Below are positions 1 to 7,234 of a stretch of 17,959 nucleotides of DNA, piece after piece. Origin of the DNA: Methanobacteriota archaeon. Lineage in GTDB: Archaea; Thermoplasmatota; Thermoplasmata; RBG-16-68-12. Every line of letters starts with the position of its first letter. Position 1 is the first letter of the stretch. Both the position numbers and the translations under genes were made by a program. The stretch spans positions 1 to 17,959 of the forward strand of contig VBMC01000019.1 in the NCBI GenBank assembly GCA_005879015.1, given 5' to 3'. Under the pieces are notes generated by a model, which worked only from the letters and a program-made list of their open reading frames with translations, made no database searches and was not told the DNA's origin.

Positions 1-1
1 G

Positions 2-511
2 CCCCAACGTCCAACGGTCGACGTCGAGATCTTTGAGGCGAAGGACGAAGACATTCGTCGGCTCGCGGCGATGGTGAGCAGCTCGCCGGAGGCGTGGCTC
101 GGTCGGCAGACCCGGGGGAGCGTGTGCCTAATCGCTCGATCCGGTACCACCTATCGCGGCTATCTTTGGATCACCCGAGGGACGCATCTCGTCCGCGAAG
201 TGAACCACGTCGTGAACGTGTCCCGGGACCCCTCCGGGGCGTACATCCACAACGTGTTCGTCATGCCGGACTCTCGAAGGCTGGGCATCTTCGGGGCGCT
301 CGTGGCGGCCGCAAAGCAATGGGCGGAAGCGCGAGGCCTCTCGAGGCTGTACACGACGATCGCCCGGGACAACGAAGCCTCGGAGAGGGCCCACCGGGCC
401 GCGGGTTTCCGGACCGTGGCGGGAAGCGTCACCGTCCTCCGCGTGGGGAACCACGAGTGGAAGCGCGTGTCGCGACCCAAGGGGACCCATGTCGTCGATC
501 TCCTCGAGTGA
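2..511 (+). CDS. GNAT-family N-acetyltransferase, 5'-truncated by the window
   Basis: This is the C-terminal part of a GCN5-related acetyltransferase, which would transfer an acetyl group from acetyl-CoA to an amine. An internal ATG lies at 71, but the same frame is open to the window edge and reads VDVEIFEAKDEDIRRLAAM, a typical GNAT opening, so the real start is probably upstream. The core is HNVFVMPDSRRLGIFGAL followed by a helix. The RRLGIFGAL stretch matches the acetyl-CoA pyrophosphate-binding motif A (R/Q-x-x-G-x-G/A). The later IARDNEASERAHRAAGF stretch matches motif B, where the N and the final GF are typical. The substrate cannot be told from sequence. It ends 134 nt before the WbqC-like gene, which has its own promoter, so co-transcription is not implied. 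Confidence 0.85.
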   Translation, partial: PQRPTVDVEIFEAKDEDIRRLAAMVSSSPEAWLGRQTRGSVCLIARSGTTYRGYLWITRGTHLVREVNHVVNVSRDPSGAYIHNVFVMPDSRRLGIFGALVAAAKQWAEARGLSRLYTTIARDNEASERAHRAAGFRTVAGSVTVLRVGNHEWKRVSRPKGTHVVDLLE

Positions 512-574
512 GCCATCTCGGCCCCAGGCGATCCGGGGATCGGTCGGGGTTCCGGGACGCTGAAAACTGAGGGG

Positions 575-584
575 TTTTATAAAG
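575..584 (+). promoter_or_regulatory. TATA box for the WbqC-led block
   Basis: The sequence TTTTATAAAG sits in a GC-rich gap and is preceded by the purine-rich stretch GAAAACTGAGGG, as expected for a BRE plus TATA element. With the usual spacing of about 26 nt, transcription would start near 605. That leaves about 40 nt of leader before the ATG at 646 and argues against the upstream in-frame GTG at 589. This is the clearest promoter in the window. Confidence 0.65.
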
Positions 585-645
585 GACCGTGTTCCAGACA
601 CGTACTACCTCTTCCCGGTCGATTTCGAGAGCCAAGAGCGGTCGA

Positions 646-1335
646 ATGATTGTCACGATCCACCAACCGAATTACCTCCCCTACCTGGGGTTCTTCCACA
701 AGATGGCGAATGCGGACGTGCTCGTCCTCTACGATACCGCCCAGTACTCGAAGCAACTCGGGTTTCACAATCGGAACCGGATCAAGACGCCGCAGGGAGC
801 GCAGTGGCTGACGGTCCCGGTTCAGCATGCGACGCTTCGCGCCATCCGGGACGTCCAGATCGTCGACGGACCCTGGGCCCTACGGCATCGGCAAGCGCTC
901 GATGCGAACTACCGACGCGCACCGTGCTATGCGTCCTACGAGAAGGAAATCCACGCCGTCCTCGAGAAGCCTTGGACGTCCCTCGCGGACTTGAACGAGG
1001 CGCTCATCGCCCTCGTCGCCCGCTGGCTTTCGATTCGCACGAAGATCGTGCACGCGTCGGAATTGCCCGCGCCGCAGACGGACGATGCGACGGCCAAGAA
1101 CATCCACATGGTCCGAAGCCTGGGGGGCGATACGTACCTCTCCGGCCAAGGCGGCCACGACTACCTCGACGAGAGCCAGTTCACCGACGTCCGCTTGGTC
1201 TATGATGCGTTCACGCCGACCCCCTATCCCCAGCTGTTCGGCGAGTTCATGCCCAATCTGGCTGCCATCGACGCGGTGTTCAACTGCGGGGAGTCCATCA
1301 AGTTGAGGAAGATGTTCGGAGACGCATCGAGGTGA
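646..1335 (+). CDS. WbqC-family protein
   Basis: This 229-residue protein matches the WbqC-like family, which is found in O-antigen and surface-glycan clusters; its chemistry is poorly defined. The N terminus carries the family signature HQPNYLPYLGFFHK (residues 6-19), then DTAQYSKQLGFHNRNRIK and WLTVPV, both typical. The length is normal for the family. I chose the ATG at 646 because the reading MIVTIHQPNY is the usual family start and because the TATA box at 575-584 would exclude the GTG at 589. It is the first gene of a tight co-directional block (PIG-L deacetylase, BshC-like protein, proline dehydrogenase). The LPYLG part resembles LPHLG in the BshC-like protein two genes on, so a shared nucleotide-binding-type fold is possible; that is inference. 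Confidence 0.85.
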   Translation: MIVTIHQPNYLPYLGFFHKMANADVLVLYDTAQYSKQLGFHNRNRIKTPQGAQWLTVPVQHATLRAIRDVQIVDGPWALRHRQALDANYRRAPCYASYEKEIHAVLEKPWTSLADLNEALIALVARWLSIRTKIVHASELPAPQTDDATAKNIHMVRSLGGDTYLSGQGGHDYLDESQFTDVRLVYDAFTPTPYPQLFGEFMPNLAAIDAVFNCGESIKLRKMFGDASR

Positions 1336-1350
1336 AGCCGCTGATAAGCG

Positions 1351-2037
1351 GTGGATTCATACCTCCTTCTTGCATCGGTTGGACTCGGGGCTCCCCAAAC
1401 GAACATCTTGGCGGTCGGTGCCCATCCGGACGACGTCGAGCTCGGCTGTTTCGGAACCCTGCTCGAGAAGAAGAGGTCTGGCCACAACGTCTATGCGGTC
1501 GCGCTTGCCCCCGGCGCCTACGGCACACTCCGGTGGGACGAGATCGAGGCCGTGTGGTCGGAATCCCGAAAGGCCCTTCGGGCGGGGGGCGGGAAGGGAG
1601 AGTACTTCCTCGGGAAGTTCCCGATCGGCAGTCTCGTCCAGGACTGGGCTACCGTCGGATTCGTCGACGATCTGATCCGGACCTACTCGATCGACACGGT
1701 CATCTCCCACCACCACGGCGAGGCCCACCAGGACCACATCGCGGCCCAGCGGATCGCGACGGCCGCCGCCCGCCGACACGTGGACCGTCTCTGGCTCTGG
1801 GAGTCCGTCATCTACACGCATCGGAACGTCCATCCTTTCAATCCCCAGATGTACGTCCCGGTCAGCCGGGAATCGTTCGACGGCAAGATGAAAGTCCTGG
1901 AGACATACTTGGCCGCCGGCCTCCTCGAACCCCTGGAGGTCGAAGCCCAGCGCCACCTCGCGCGGTATCGGGGCGCGGAGATGCACCGGGACTTCGCCGA
2001 GGCGTTCGAGGTCATCTGGGAGGTCCATGACGGATAG
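1351..2037 (+). CDS. PIG-L/LmbE-family zinc-dependent deacetylase
   Basis: Members of this family remove N-acetyl groups from GlcNAc-type sugars (BshB, MshB, PIG-L). The zinc-binding signature AHPDD lies at residues 24-28 with the GTG start, and a second metal motif, HHHGEAHQDH, at residues 120-129, matches the family's downstream histidines. Asp27 is the expected catalytic base position. The 228-residue length is close to BshB. The GTG at 1351 is the only standard upstream start and adds about 16 residues before the first strand NILAVGAHPDD. Family members normally begin right there, where this gene has ACG (1399-1401). The gene starts 15 nt after WbqC and overlaps the next gene by 11 nt, so it is probably co-expressed with both. 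Substrate unknown; a GlcNAc glycan or glycoside is the natural guess. Confidence 0.87.
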   Translation: MDSYLLLASVGLGAPQTNILAVGAHPDDVELGCFGTLLEKKRSGHNVYAVALAPGAYGTLRWDEIEAVWSESRKALRAGGGKGEYFLGKFPIGSLVQDWATVGFVDDLIRTYSIDTVISHHHGEAHQDHIAAQRIATAAARRHVDRLWLWESVIYTHRNVHPFNPQMYVPVSRESFDGKMKVLETYLAAGLLEPLEVEAQRHLARYRGAEMHRDFAEAFEVIWEVHDG

Positions 2038-3559
2038 GCCGCCCCCCGATTGGCGGGCGATTCTGGGATCCGCAACGCCCCGAGGGTCGTTCGGGAATCC
2101 GGGCGTCCGCCCCATGCGTAGGATTTCGGACACCCAAGAATGGTGGGACCAGACGGTCATGGTCCGCGGCCCATTCCGTCCGTCCAAGGCCGCCGCCGCG
2201 AGTCCGTTCGTCGTCGAGCAGGATGCCGCCGCGAAGGCCCGGATGTATCACGACGCAGCCCGGAAGGTCTTTCCCTTCGAGGCCCGGCGGAGGGACCTGG
2301 CCCGCTTCGCCGCGGACTTCTACAAGAACCGCCTTCGGATTCGAGGGACCGCGGGCACGCGTGCGGCCATCGAGGCCCTCGCGAATCCCGACACCCTGCT
2401 CATCGAGATGGCCCACGACGGCCAGCTTCCCCACCTGGGGATCGTCCGGCTTGTCCTGAAGGCCGACGCGATCGCCCGGATGGACCGGAGGGCGCTCACG
2501 CTCTACCTGATCGGAAACCACTATACGGCCGAGATGCGACCGGAGAACCTTCGGTTCGGAGCGCCCCTCAAAGGAGGCTCGCCGGACGAGGTGAAGCACC
2601 CGCCGAAGGTGCGGGTCGGCAAGGCCCGGTCGCACACCCCGTTCCGATGGCTCCGGCCGCCCACGTCCCACGGGCTTCACGCGCTCCGGAAGCAAATCGA
2701 CGACTTCGTCGAGAACAACGTCGCGCACGAGATGAAGGCGGGTGGCCGCCTCCGAACGAACGCCAAGCGACGAATCGCGGTCCGACTCGACCAACTGTTC
2801 GGCATGATGCACCTGGCCGCCGAGGAGGTGGAAAACCTGGGCGACTGGTTGATCCGCATCCAGCACGATCTGTTCCGCCTCATGCTCGGGCCCGAGGCGG
2901 ACCGCATCCTCTTCCTTCCGATGGCGGACCTGACGGACCTTGTCCGTCCGGAGCTCACCCTGATCGCGGACCGCTCGAAGGAGGTCGACGCGATCAAGGC
3001 CTCCGTCGCGAGGAGTCAGATCGCTCAGCACGGGGAACCGTATCAACGGGGCCCCCAATCGTCGACGTTCTGGATCCATTGCCCGTCGTGCTTCCGACGG
3101 ACGCGACAGCCCTGGCGGCCCGGGACGCCGGTAGAATTCGTCTGCCCGACCTGTGCGAACCGCGCGATCTTGGCCGGGGAGGGTGCCTGGGACTGGGTCA
3201 TGCCGGACATCGTCGGCTACGAGGTCGCACTGTTCCGCCTCGGTCTCGGAGGATGGGTCGTCGGATCCCACGCCCCATACCATCCGGTGATCGAACAGGC
3301 CTATTCGCGGTTGTTCCGATGCGAGATGCCGCCGAAGTTTTTCCTCACGAGCGTGCCGATGTTTCGCGGCATGGGAGATCCCGCCGACGGATACGGCCGG
3401 ACCCGGCTGCTCCGCGCGCTCCTGGAGATGGAGCCGTCCGCCCTCGCCGCGGCCCTGTCCTCTCCGTGGTCCGACGATCCGAAGATCCATTCCGACCTCC
3501 TTCGCTTTCCCGACGTCCCTTCTATTGGTCACCAGGAATCCATCTATCAAAAAACATGA
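2027..3559 (+). CDS. BshC-like protein with inserted zinc ribbon
   Basis: This 510-residue protein lines up by eye with Bacillus BshC, which adds cysteine to glucosaminyl-malate. The segment YKNRLRIRGTAGTRAAIEAL followed by NPDTLLIEMAHDGQLPHLG (Gly132, Gln133 and Gly138 near the centre) parallels the BshC stretch around GGQQAGLLTGPLYTIHK. LTLYLIGNHYTAEM (about residues 157-170) parallels IPIFWVAGEDHDLDE. Near the C terminus GGWVVGSHAPYH and CEMPPKFF (Pro435-Pro436) parallel AFIAGPGEINYW and FKMPPVMP. Between them is a four-cysteine zinc ribbon, CPSC at 352-355 and CPTC at 373-376, which I do not find in the Bacillus BshC sequence as I recall it. GGAGGT lies just before the ATG, which is inside the deacetylase gene; ATG 2114 is an alternative start. 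Homology is inferred from motif order and remains unproven; the product could be a different amine-conjugating enzyme. Confidence 0.6.
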   Translation: MTDRPPPDWRAILGSATPRGSFGNPGVRPMRRISDTQEWWDQTVMVRGPFRPSKAAAASPFVVEQDAAAKARMYHDAARKVFPFEARRRDLARFAADFYKNRLRIRGTAGTRAAIEALANPDTLLIEMAHDGQLPHLGIVRLVLKADAIARMDRRALTLYLIGNHYTAEMRPENLRFGAPLKGGSPDEVKHPPKVRVGKARSHTPFRWLRPPTSHGLHALRKQIDDFVENNVAHEMKAGGRLRTNAKRRIAVRLDQLFGMMHLAAEEVENLGDWLIRIQHDLFRLMLGPEADRILFLPMADLTDLVRPELTLIADRSKEVDAIKASVARSQIAQHGEPYQRGPQSSTFWIHCPSCFRRTRQPWRPGTPVEFVCPTCANRAILAGEGAWDWVMPDIVGYEVALFRLGLGGWVVGSHAPYHPVIEQAYSRLFRCEMPPKFFLTSVPMFRGMGDPADGYGRTRLLRALLEMEPSALAAALSSPWSDDPKIHSDLLRFPDVPSIGHQESIYQKT

Positions 3560-3571
3560 TGGAGACGTTGC

Positions 3572-4531
3572 GTGACCGTGGTTCGGACAAATGCCTTAAC
3601 CGGGAGAGCGCTCCAACGACCGACGGAAACGACGGCTCCTCTCGAACGGCCCCAGAGCTGGTCCGAACTCTTCGCCTTCGCGAAGCGGGCGGGCGAGGCG
3701 TTCATCGGACGGACCCATCAGTGGGTCGCGGGCGAGCGGATGGAGGACGCGCTCCTCGCAGCGAGGCAGACGAACGCCCGCGGCATGGAGGCCATCCTAA
3801 ATTATCTCGGAGAACGCCTTCAGGACCGCGCCCAGGTGGAAGCGACGGCCCGCGAATACCTTCGACTCCTGGCCGCGATGGAGTCCGAGGGGATCCGCGG
3901 CGCGGCGAGCCTCAAGCCGACGCAATTCGGGCTGCTGATCGACCGAGCGTTTGCGCTGTCCCAGGTGCTTCCCGTCCTCGACGCCGCGAGGGCGCAGGGC
4001 CGCGTCCTCTGGTTGGACATGGAGGCCGCCGACACCACGGACGACACAATCTGGCTTTGCGAACGCCTCCTGGAGCGGTACGAACGCGTCGGGATATGCC
4101 TCCAAGCGAGTTTGCGACGAACTCGGGAAGATGTCGACCGTCTCATCGCGGCCGGTGCGCGGATCCGACTTGTGAAAGGGGCCTACAAGGAACCGCCCGA
4201 CATCGCACACGGGTCGCGGGGTGAAATCGACAGCGCGTACCTGAAGCATCTCGAGACCCTGTTTGCCCGAGGCAGAGATTTTTCCGTCGCCAGCCACGAC
4301 CGCCGCATGATCCAGCGGTCCCTCGAGCTCGCGCGGGATCGTCCGGCCCCGTTCGATTTCGCGATGCTCCAAGGCGTCCTGGACCCGCTTCACGCGGAGC
4401 TCGTTCAGAAGGGACAGCGCGTCTCCGAGTACATCTCGTACGGGCCGAAATGGCTCCCGTACTTCGGCCGCCGGTGGAGGGATCGGCCGCGCAACGCGGT
4501 GACGATGGCCCGTTCCTTCGTGAACCGATGA
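3572..4531 (+). CDS. Proline dehydrogenase (FAD-dependent)
   Basis: The enzyme oxidises proline to pyrroline-5-carboxylate, passing electrons through FAD. The 319 residues form a single PRODH barrel with the family motifs in order: LKPTQFGL (from 114), LDMEAADTTDDTI, ICLQASLRRT, RIRLVKGAYKEP (from 197), VASHD, FAMLQGV, and YISYGPKWLPYFGRRWRDRP near the end. Arg300-Arg301 match the arginine pair that binds the substrate carboxylate, and Lys202 sits in the conserved VKGAY strand. The start is a GTG with GGAG seven bases upstream, 12 nt after the BshC-like stop, so the two are probably co-transcribed. No P5C dehydrogenase is present in the window. A proline catabolic enzyme in a glycan-type block is unexpected and may be either linked in function or just adjacent. 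Confidence 0.9.
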   Translation: MTVVRTNALTGRALQRPTETTAPLERPQSWSELFAFAKRAGEAFIGRTHQWVAGERMEDALLAARQTNARGMEAILNYLGERLQDRAQVEATAREYLRLLAAMESEGIRGAASLKPTQFGLLIDRAFALSQVLPVLDAARAQGRVLWLDMEAADTTDDTIWLCERLLERYERVGICLQASLRRTREDVDRLIAAGARIRLVKGAYKEPPDIAHGSRGEIDSAYLKHLETLFARGRDFSVASHDRRMIQRSLELARDRPAPFDFAMLQGVLDPLHAELVQKGQRVSEYISYGPKWLPYFGRRWRDRPRNAVTMARSFVNR

Positions 4532-4703
4532 GGCGGCTCCCCCGGAGTTTACCGGGATCCTCGGGCGGATTCATGTCCTCTTTGACCGGAGATGCATTTC
4601 ACGTGTACCGGAACCTTCAGGTAGCTCCGGCGGGTCCACACGGCAACGAACGGCGTACGGTGATCCCCACGTTGTCGGGAAATTCGGCGGAGGAGGATGG
4701 GAG

Positions 4704-5801
4704 ATTCGCATCCTGTTTGCGATCGCCCACCTAGGCAAGGGCGGAGGGGTGGCCCTCCAGGCGTTCCAGCTGTTCAAGATCCTCCAGCGGACGGTGGATG
4801 TCCAACTCGTGTGCCTCGATGCCCCGGGTCCGCATCGGGGCCTCACCCAGGAACCCGGCGTGATGGTCGCGGGGCCCCTCGTGTTCCCCCGGGGGATCCA
4901 AACCTTGGCCCAGGCGTTGCGGTCGTCTCGCCGCGACCACGATGTCTTCCACGCCCTGGATCCCTACTACGCCTTCCCGGCCACCTACCTCGCCCGCGTC
5001 TTTCCTCGGATCGTCAGTCTGGGCACGGACCCGGGGTTGGAGATCGCGATGCGATACGGGCCGGCCGCGGGGGCCGTGACCCGAGCGGCGATGGTCCCTT
5101 TCCTCTCGCAGAGCGTCGTCGTCACGAACTCGCATGCCCTGGCCGATCGCTTCCAATCGTATCACGCCCGCGTGATCCCGAACGGCCTCGACCTCCGCAA
5201 GTTCGAGCGGCTCCCGACTGCGGAGGAAGCCCGGAGACTGCGCGGCCTTCCGACGGACCGCACGCTCCTCTCCTACGTGGGGAAGGTGATCCCGGAGAAG
5301 CGGCTCGAATGGCTCCTCGACGTCGTGCGACGCCTTCCGGACACCGACGCCGTCGTCGTGGGCGGGTACACGGAGGAGCACTACGGAGATCGGTATTACC
5401 GGCAGCTCCTCGCGACCTACGGCGACGTCGGGGCCCGGACGCATTTCATCGGCGAGGTGCCCTGGGATCACGTGCCGTCGTACCTGGCCGCCTCGGACGT
5501 GTTCGTCTATCCCTCCCCCTGGGAAGGCTCGCCGAACGCCGTCATCGAGGCGATGGCGGCGGGCGTGCCCGTGGTCGTCTCCGACATCGCCGCCCACCGG
5601 GAGATCATCGAGCATGGGCGGACGGGCTTCCTCGCCTCCGACCCGGAGTCGATGGCCCGATTTGTCGACACCCTCGCGAAGGACTCCCGATTGCGTCAGG
5701 AAATCGGGTCCCGCGGACGCGCCCTTGTGTTCGAGCGTTTTTCCGCCGAAGCTTGCGCGCAGGCCCACCTGGACCTGTATCGCGACATCCTCGGGTCCTG
5801 A
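4704..5801 (+). CDS. GT4-family glycosyltransferase; ATT at the expected start
   Basis: This is a retaining GT-B glycosyltransferase using a nucleotide sugar. The C-terminal half has VIPNGLD (from 157), the phosphate-binding VGKVIPEKR (Arg200), and the full E-x7-E motif EGSPNAVIE (Glu274 and Glu282) followed by AMAAGVPVV. The N-terminal fold begins IRILFAIAHLGKGGGV, with the Gly-rich loop of the acceptor domain. No ATG, GTG or TTG precedes that strand in frame: the codon before RIL is ATT (4704), placed seven bases after a strong GGAGGAGG. The first standard in-frame start, GTG at 4749, would remove the first strand and Gly loop. An ATG at 4697 is out of frame by one base; removing one G from 4699-4701 would give MEIRILFAIAHLGKGGGV. 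So this is either an ATT start or a one-base sequence error or mutation. Confidence 0.85.
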   Translation: MRILFAIAHLGKGGGVALQAFQLFKILQRTVDVQLVCLDAPGPHRGLTQEPGVMVAGPLVFPRGIQTLAQALRSSRRDHDVFHALDPYYAFPATYLARVFPRIVSLGTDPGLEIAMRYGPAAGAVTRAAMVPFLSQSVVVTNSHALADRFQSYHARVIPNGLDLRKFERLPTAEEARRLRGLPTDRTLLSYVGKVIPEKRLEWLLDVVRRLPDTDAVVVGGYTEEHYGDRYYRQLLATYGDVGARTHFIGEVPWDHVPSYLAASDVFVYPSPWEGSPNAVIEAMAAGVPVVVSDIAAHREIIEHGRTGFLASDPESMARFVDTLAKDSRLRQEIGSRGRALVFERFSAEACAQAHLDLYRDILGS

Positions 5802-5810
5802 TTGTCCGCA

Positions 5811-5830
5811 GGCAGGCCGGTCGGCCTGCC
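5811..5830. repeat. GC-rich inverted repeat after the first GT4 gene
   Basis: Two 9-bp arms (GGCAGGCCG and CGGCCTGCC) are separated by only GT, ten bases after the stop of the upstream glycosyltransferase. A hairpin with a two-base loop is sterically tight, so a protein-binding palindrome or a cruciform is as likely as an RNA stem. No T-run follows, so it is not a classic terminator. Function unknown. Confidence 0.4.
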
Positions 5831-6030
5831 GAGGCAAGCCGGATCGCGGCCCATCCGTGCGGGGAACGAAGTTCGGGGAACCCTCAAATAGAGGCGAACT
5901 CCTGAAGTTCCAGCGCGAAAAAGAAGACACGCTCGCCCCCCGGGAGCCGCGGCGTCAGAGGCCCCGGTTCTCGCGGGCGTGATCGCGAACGTGGTTTCGC
6001 GCATTCGAACAAATTGGGAGAGCGAGGGCA

Positions 6031-7176
6031 ACGAAGATCGCGGTGGCGGCCCCCGAGTACGGTCGGATTTGGGGCGGGATCGGGACCTACGTCAGCCAAC
6101 TGCTGCGAGGCATGGGCCCTCGGCACGAGGTGACGATCTTCGGCGGCAGCGAGGCCGCGTCCTCCGATCCCCGCGTGACGACCGTTCCGCTGACGAATGG
6201 CGGAGGCGTCATGGCGAACTACCTCAAGTTCCAGCTCGCGCTCCGGCGGCGGTTGCCCGACCTGATCCGGCAATATCGGCCGGACCTGTTCGTCGTGCAT
6301 CACGCGCAGATGCCGGACCTCCTCACCTCGACGAAGGCGTGTCCCATCGTCGTGACGACGCATACGACGATCCTGGGGCAATCCCGCGGGATCCAACAGG
6401 CGCGGCGCCGCGGAAGCCCCCTCGACGGGTCGGAGAAGACGACGATGACCGTGCTCCCCGCTCTGCTTCCGGCCGAGGTCTACTACTGGAAGCGGGTCCG
6501 TCATGCCCTCTTCGTGTCGAACGCGGTGCGTGCCGAGGTGATGGGCACCTACCTGCCGCGGCTCCGGACCTCCGCCACGGTCCCAAACGGACTCTCCCTC
6601 GATGACGCTCCTCCAGCGACGGAGAGACCGGACGACGAAGGCTCCATCCTCTTCACCGGCCGCCTCCTCGGATGGAAAGGCCTGTCCGTGTTGCTGCACG
6701 CCCTCCCGTATCTGCCGCGCCGCGAACGCCTGTATGTGACCGGGAGCGGCCAGGTCGAGACGTGGCGACGGCACGCCGAGACCCTCGGACTCGGGGCCGA
6801 TCGGGTCCAATTCCTCGGAGTGATTCCCCGGCCCGAACTCCTCGCCCGCCTGCAGCGGGCGTCGCTCGTGGTCGTGCCGAGCTTCATGGAAAGCTGTCCG
6901 TACTCGCTCATCGAGGCGATGGCCCTCGGCAAGCCGATCGTCGCGAGCTCTGTTCCAGGGATCCGCGACATGGTCGTGGACGGGGAGTCGGCGTTGCTCG
7001 TGCCGCCCGGTGATCCGAAGGCCTTGGCATCCGCCATGGAGCGAATCCTCGCGGACGAGGCCCTGGGTCATCGGATCGGCGCCGCGGCCGCGGATCGAGC
7101 GAGGGAGCGCTTTTCACTGTCCCGCATGTGCGACGAAACGGTTCGGTACTTCGAGACGGTCCTCGCCGCGTCGTGA
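6031..7176 (+). CDS. GT4-family glycosyltransferase; ACG at the expected start
   Basis: This GT-B glycosyltransferase has a Gly-rich acceptor loop, APEYGRIWGGIGTYVSQLL. Its donor domain carries VPNGLS, FTGRLLGWKG, and a complete E-x7-E motif, ESCPYSLIE (283-291 counted from GTG 6043), followed by AMALGKPIV. The loop sequence resembles glycogen-synthase-like and mannosyltransferase-like GT4 enzymes, but donor and acceptor cannot be named. The first strand reads KIAVAAPEYG and is preceded by ACG (6031), where a GT4 protein would normally have ATG. The first standard codon is GTG at 6043, which would cut the strand after KIA. The frame is open only from 5983. The gene is separated from the previous GT4 by about 230 nt and meets the next GT4 tail to tail with 58 nt between stops. 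Confidence 0.87.
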   Translation, partial: TKIAVAAPEYGRIWGGIGTYVSQLLRGMGPRHEVTIFGGSEAASSDPRVTTVPLTNGGGVMANYLKFQLALRRRLPDLIRQYRPDLFVVHHAQMPDLLTSTKACPIVVTTHTTILGQSRGIQQARRRGSPLDGSEKTTMTVLPALLPAEVYYWKRVRHALFVSNAVRAEVMGTYLPRLRTSATVPNGLSLDDAPPATERPDDEGSILFTGRLLGWKGLSVLLHALPYLPRRERLYVTGSGQVETWRRHAETLGLGADRVQFLGVIPRPELLARLQRASLVVVPSFMESCPYSLIEAMALGKPIVASSVPGIRDMVVDGESALLVPPGDPKALASAMERILADEALGHRIGAAAADRARERFSLSRMCDETVRYFETVLAAS

Positions 7177-7216
7177 AGCGGTGCGGGGATTCGGCCGCAA
7201 CCCGACGCGCGGCGTA

Positions 7217-7231
7217 CCGGCTTCAGGCCGG
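7217..7231. terminator. Possible hairpin between convergent GT4 genes
   Basis: CCGGC and GCCGG are spaced by TTCAG in the 58-nt gap between the two convergent stop codons. The stem is short and no oligo-T tract follows, so a terminator role is only suggested by position. Confidence 0.2.
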
Positions 7232-7234
7232 ATT

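Noticed and set aside
2012..3550. Long minus-strand open frame of 512 codons opposite the BshC-like gene
   Set aside because: It is Arg/Pro/Gly-rich low-complexity protein with no motifs, a shadow caused by high GC; the plus strand has motifs and a zinc ribbon.
2140..4224. 694-codon plus-strand frame across the BshC-like and proline dehydrogenase genes
   Set aside because: It is a shifted frame of two well-supported genes, full of RRP/GRP runs and without recognisable domains.
4574..4734. Small plus-strand frame in the gap before the first GT4
   Set aside because: No motifs, no clear ribosome binding site, and it overlaps the likely start of the glycosyltransferase.
1351..7176. Complete bacillithiol pathway with a GT4 acting as BshA
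   Set aside because: None of the GT4 genes shows the CYPT-x-GGSG opening that I recall for BshA, so only BshB-like and BshC-like steps can be suggested.
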